A DNA stretch of 64,000 nt from Bactrocera neohumeralis. Its lineage: Eukaryota; Arthropoda; Insecta; Diptera; Tephritidae. The position numbers and the translations under genes are program-made. The notes below the pieces were generated by a model. It made no database searches. It saw nothing but the letters and a program-made list of their open reading frames with translations, and was not told the DNA's origin. Numbering within the stretch: the stretch's first letter is position 1; each line of letters begins with the position of its first letter. Location of the stretch: the NCBI RefSeq assembly GCF_024586455.1, contig NC_065919.1:17850017-17914016 (forward strand). Reading direction: 5' to 3'. Of the stretch, positions 51,901-57,900 are shown piece after piece.

Positions 51901-54900
51901 TTTTCGCTAGTTGGCGCCGAAAGCGCGTAGTTCTAGTTTTATTCGTCGCATCGGGTCATGCTATACCTTTTTGGAAAGCTCATTTCACGCGCTAACACGT
52001 GTTTGATTGTTTGTCGTTTCTTTTAAGTCGTTCGTGAGTTATAGCGTCGCAAACATGGAGCAAAATAAAGAGAAAATATGGCATATTTTACAGTACTACT
52101 ACAATAAAGGCAAAAATGCATCTCAAGCCGCCAATAAAATTTGTGCAGTTTATGGACCCGATACAGTTTCCATTTCCACCGCACAACGATGGTTTCAACG
52201 TTTTCGTTCTGGTGTAGAGGTGGTCGAAGATGCGCCACGCTCCGGAAGGCCTGTCGTCGAAAACTGCGATAAAATCGCTGAAATGGTCGAAAGAGACCGG
52301 CATAGTAGCAGCCGTAGCATCGGTCAAGAGCTGGGCATGAGTCATCAAAAATTCATTTCAATTTCAATAAAAAAAAAATTCAATAAAAATACCGCAAGAC
52401 TTTTTTGACAACCCATTATATGTATGTATAGATTTATAAGAGCAAAAATTCATTCAGCCTCATTTTCAACTAACTATATTCTAAGACAAAGTCTTACAGC
52501 TCTTGCTATCATTCGGAATGTTCTCAATGCAAATAATCAGCAGCAAATTCTTAAAATAGCAAACCGCCTTTACACACCATTTAATATGCTTGAATTAGAG
52601 CGCCAAAATTCTGAAATCGTTTGCATGTCGAAATCCCAAAACAAAAATAGCAACACTATCACACTTACAAAACACACAAGTATGCAGCTACGAAAAACTA
52701 ACTGAATAGACACACAATCAACTAAACCTAAGCTCGCCTTTTCGACTGAGACTTCAAAACCTCTTTGGCTTGCCATTTTGAAAGAACACAAACGAGGTGA
52801 TATGCCATTGCCCGTCAAAAAACGGAAAGAGTTATGCAACGAGCCGGTACAACGGTCTGCTGCAGTCACTCGTACAGCTCGCTCCACGTTCCCTTGGGCA
52901 GTTGTTACAGCATTCGACAGCTGACGCATATGTACTGTGCATGAAGGCATTTCCACTGCCAGTTATTGACTGTATGCAGCTATTTGTAGGTAGCTAAAGT
53001 GCAATCAGTGTGCCCATTGGTGGCCAACATGTTAAGCCATTACCTTGCACGTGCATAACACACTTACGCTCTGTTGGCCCAGAGACATGTGTATATAATG
53101 TGAATGTCTTACGTAAATCAAGACTGGTTGTGCGCAAGCATTTTACGATTTTCTATCACGACAGCGGGCATTTTGCTCTGCCTTGCCGTTATGTTTCCTG
53201 GATTTTGGCATTGCTCCGCTTTGCCAAGGTTCTTTTTGGAAAACCCTTTCGTTTACTTTTGCTTTGTGCATTCTACTGTTTCACAACATTGTGCTCGGCA
53301 CAGGCAGAATTTTGCAGCCTCTCCCTTACTCGTTATATTCATACAAATATCACGCATTGGAAAATGCAAAGCTTTTGATTTCATAATTTTTCAGCAGCAA
53401 CCTGCATCCTGGTGCTGCCTGGTACGATCGTTGGCAATTGCATTGTTAAATTAAGCAACTGCAATTTTGCAAGTCATTTGGCCACTGCAAATTAGAAAAT
53501 TTAGTGGTAATAGACTCAAGAACCAAAGTGCATTTAGCATACATAGGCTTAGACGTAGAAACACATTTCAGGTTAGTCAGGTGTGCGTGTACGTATGAAT
53601 GCCGGTCGTTTTCCTGCCCCGTTTATGCACCTCTTCAATAAGGTTATGGCTTATTTAGCCACATTCAACATTTTTTAATGAAAGACAGCGCAACGTTTTG
53701 GCCCAACATGGTGGGAAGCCGTTGCTCGTCTATGCGTTGCCGGCTTTAGACTTTATGTCTATATTTAGTTAAGGTTCTCAAGATTTTAGTTGTGAAATTT
53801 CCACAAATGTTCATATACGTTTTTCAAATTAACTCAAAACTACTCTATTTTGGCTTTCGTATTACTCTTGTCTTAGTTTTTATGATTCAAATGTGCCCGA
53901 TAAACGTCTTCATCGCTTTTAAAGATCTTTACTGAGATTTTTACTACACATTAGAATGACCCGTATCTGATGTTTCGACTGTAAGCTTTAAAGTCAATCA
54001 AATGTCGGTTAAATATTGCAACGTTACAGTTTCAAATACGCTTTTAAGCTTAATAAAACTACGGTTGAATAGAGACTACCTTTCTTTTGAATTAGTTATA
54101 GTATGAAGCTTAAGACCCACTACATTTCTCAAAACCATCTCTACTACATTTCTCATATACGAATGTACTATATATTTTATCTTTCTCTCGCGCTCTAAAT
54201 CTTCATTTAAAGATGACGCTCACAATCTTCGATGCTCTAAGAATGCAAAGCTACTCGAAAAGAAATTCCTCAGGGATACGAGTTTATTGTTCTTATGAAA
54301 GTATAAAAGAAAATGCTAACTTTGTTAGAGAGGAGAGTAATCAAGCTGCTCATATTTCGGAGTTGATTGATTGATTGATAAACGAGGAATAGGTCTATTG
54401 TGTCCTCTCTTAAACTAGAAAGACTCACCCAGCCCCTGCATATCGATAAAGTCCAATATACTTGTACTTCTGGGTGCTAGCGAATGGTAGTTCTGCTAGT
54501 GATCCTTATTTGGAAACATTGATTCAAGGGCTTTTAACCTCCGTCTGCAGACTATTCTACAGCCAATTAGCAGGTGTTCTGGTGTTTCAGGCTTCGTGTC
54601 GCCAGACAAACAATTTACGCTATAAGCTGGGCCCATGTTGTGTAAGTGAAGTGCTTCTTCAGCTAGCAGTGGCCAGTGTAGAATGCGACCAGTAGTCTAA
54701 GTTTACCCCTAGGAAAGTTGAAGCCATATTTAAACTTGCTGAGGTTGTCAACCAGACTTATTGTCCTAAATGCTTATCTTATCAAAGTTCGAATCTTATC
54801 CGAAAAATATTTGCTCATAGTAGTTTGTTTTTCGAAAAAATTACCGTACATTCGAAGATTCTAGAAATGTCTGTGGCATTCACGTGCATTTTCGGTTGGT

Positions 54901-57900
54901 CATTGAAATAGACGCACATTACATTTGTTTGCCTTGCGTAAACAAGTGCAGTTTTCCTATTGAGAAAGTACTAAAAAAATACAAAAAAACTTTTTTCGAG
55001 CTACATTTAAAGTAATAATGAGAAAAGCTACTATTTTGAGCTTATTGGAACATAAAAAGTTGACTTTTTTCACTCCCAAGGGCTATCTAATCGAAACATC
55101 CAAACAGCCACACAGATAACTGTTGATAGATATTTAAAGGATCCAGAGGCATATGGAAAAAACTTTGAAAGAAAAAAGAAAGCCCTATCTGAACAATTAG
55201 TACGCAAAATTGTAGCTAAGATTAACGAATTAGCCGGCGTAAAAATAAGCCTTTCAACTGTGCAGCGTACAATCAGAATTGCAAAACACCTGAAGCGTTT
55301 AAAAATCAAGAAAAAGAACCCCTACATGAACTTCGCAAAGAAAAACGGCTTCGATTTGCGATAGAATACATGACGTGGACTGTTGAATCTGGCACTCGAC
55401 TTATTGATTGGCGTTCATTTGTTTTTACTGATGAAAAACGTTTCAATTTGGATGCCCCTGATGGCTTTCAATACTATTCTCACGATTTGCGGAAAGATGA
55501 GTTATATTTAAGTCGCCACCACAGCCGAGAAGGTGGAGTCATGGTGTGGGGTGCCATCACGTTTTATGGAACAACTGACTTGGTTTTTATCGATCAGAAG
55601 ATAAAGGGGATGATCGCTTCAAAACATTGTTGGAGTGGGTATTTCCACAATTAAGTGATATCTTTGGACCAATTCCTTGGATTTTTCAACAAGACAATGC
55701 TCCCATTCATAACCCTCGAGGAGTAAAGTCGTTTATTCTCCAGATCTTAATATAATTGAAAATGTTTGGGGCTTGCTAACACGGAAAGTGTACGATGGAG
55801 AAAAGCATTACGAAGTTAAGAAAACATTAACTGCAGCTATTAAACGTGCTTGGAGCGAGATTTCCTTGACCTACATAGATTCCTTGTAAAGAGGAAGTAC
55901 TCATTACTGAAATTACTATTTTTTTATTTCTTAAAAATCATATAGTAACACGAACTAAAAATTTTAGTAAAAAAAAATATTTTTTTACAAAAAATTTAAA
56001 AGCTTATGAGCGTCTATTGTAATGACCACGAAAAAGGCACCTTTTTTGAGTAGCTTTAAGAAAATGTTTAAAAAACACAATTTTGTTAAGCTTGACTAAT
56101 CATTTGAATATTGTATTTAAATTATCATGAATTTATCCATGTTTTCACATATCAATTTTTTTTCAACCCTCTTTAAAATAATATCTTACCTATTGACCAG
56201 CAGTGTATACAACTGCCTTATAAGTTCTGTGTTGCTCATACGGCATGGAGTACTGTATGAATACAGTATAATTTTAACTTCATATAACTTTTAAAGCAAT
56301 GTTTTTGTGAAAAAAATTATACAGACCTTTTTTCTATAGTGCAAAGTCTTTATCAAATAACCTCTTTTCAAAGCTGTTGGCTTATTTGCTGTGGAGATGA
56401 AAAAATTGATTGCAAAATATTACAAAATTCCTTGTTATGGAAAAAGAAACATGATTTAAGTCGAGTTTACATTGAAATTAAATCGCTTATTTAGTTTGTG
56501 TAACCTGCTTTACGGCAAAAACTGAAATTTCACAAAAATAACAGACACCCTAATGTGCATATTTGCATACAAAATGAATAGCCGTAGGAGCTTGAAATAT
56601 TTTTGGGCATTAATTATCGCCAGGCAGGACGTCGCAAGAAAGTTGGCATAATTAAAATTGTATACATTTGCGTACAAGGCATGTTTATCTATATGCATGC
56701 ATGTATGTTCTCGCCCAAGTCGCTTGCCATAATCGCTGGACAATTATACTACACATACTATATAGTTTTGCTTTCAGTGTACAACTGAAGTTTCCAGCTG
56801 AAGGCCCATGGCAATGCAGTCATAAAGTTTAATTCATTAATATTGTTTTTATTTTTATTTGCATGCCAAAAACTTTTTAATTATCAGCTGAATGCTAGTT
56901 TTAAAAACAAAATACAAAATAGAGAAAGTGTTAATACAAAAAGGTAGGGAAAACATCCATGTGAAAACAGTGGAAAATTACAAATTGCTTGGCACAGAAT
57001 TTCATACTTTTTAATAAAGTTTATTTGATATGAACTAAGCGAAAACGAGTGAAATGATAAAATGAGGCCATAAAGTGATATTTAAATTTGTAAAAAGTAC
57101 AGTTTGTTGATAAGTGTATCGACCGATTGGCTGACATTTTCGACAAAAACTCGAAAATATGCATTGACATCCACATATTGGACAGCTGAATGTTTAAAAA
57201 GTTATGAGCGAATTTTGGTCATTTATACGATTGAGCGAGCACTATTTTTGCAAAGAAATGTAGAATTTCACTTAAAAGTCGTCGATACCCCATTGTTCAA
57301 TGTTAACACTGATCCTTATAAAAATCTTCCGTACCATAATTTAAATTTATGCTCCCGATAAAAATTCAAATAAATCATAGTTGAATGGAACTCATCGGAA
57401 ACGAAATATAAAATAACAGACGTAAGAAACGAATTGTTTCCGAACGATTTGAGCTCGGGAAAGACCGGGGAAGAGCCTTGTTGAATTTTTAAAGCTTAAA
57501 AATGGTTTAGCTCGACTTCCGACAAAACTATGACTCCTATAGAAAAAAGTTATATGGCAATGTTGTAGGTAATAAAAAGATCTATAACTTTTTTCATAGT
57601 CTTCCTTCACATAACCTCAAAATTTGTGTAAAATTTGCAAATAATAATCAAGTTTTTGGGTTTTTTTTTATTTTTATCTTGCACAACATTTTTTTTTTCT
57701 TTCGCGAAATTTGGTAGAAACTTACTTTCCTACAGCTGGAAGCAGTTGTAGCTACTCTGGACGGTTTTGAGGTTGAATCAAACCCCCACAAGGTAAAGTT
57801 CTCTCTCCTCATCAGTATCCATTGGTCGTTAACGACTTGCTTAAAAAACTTGAAGATTGTGGTTGCAAGGTGATTGTCTATGCAGACAATGTGGCGCTTA

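Noticed and set aside
53010..53454. Overlapping frames of 116-122 residues
   Set aside because: Cys/Phe/Leu-rich shadows of each other in intron 8; no recognisable fold.
57104..57361. 85-residue frame as a possible hAT transposase piece
   Set aside because: Only vague similarity; no motif that I could defend.
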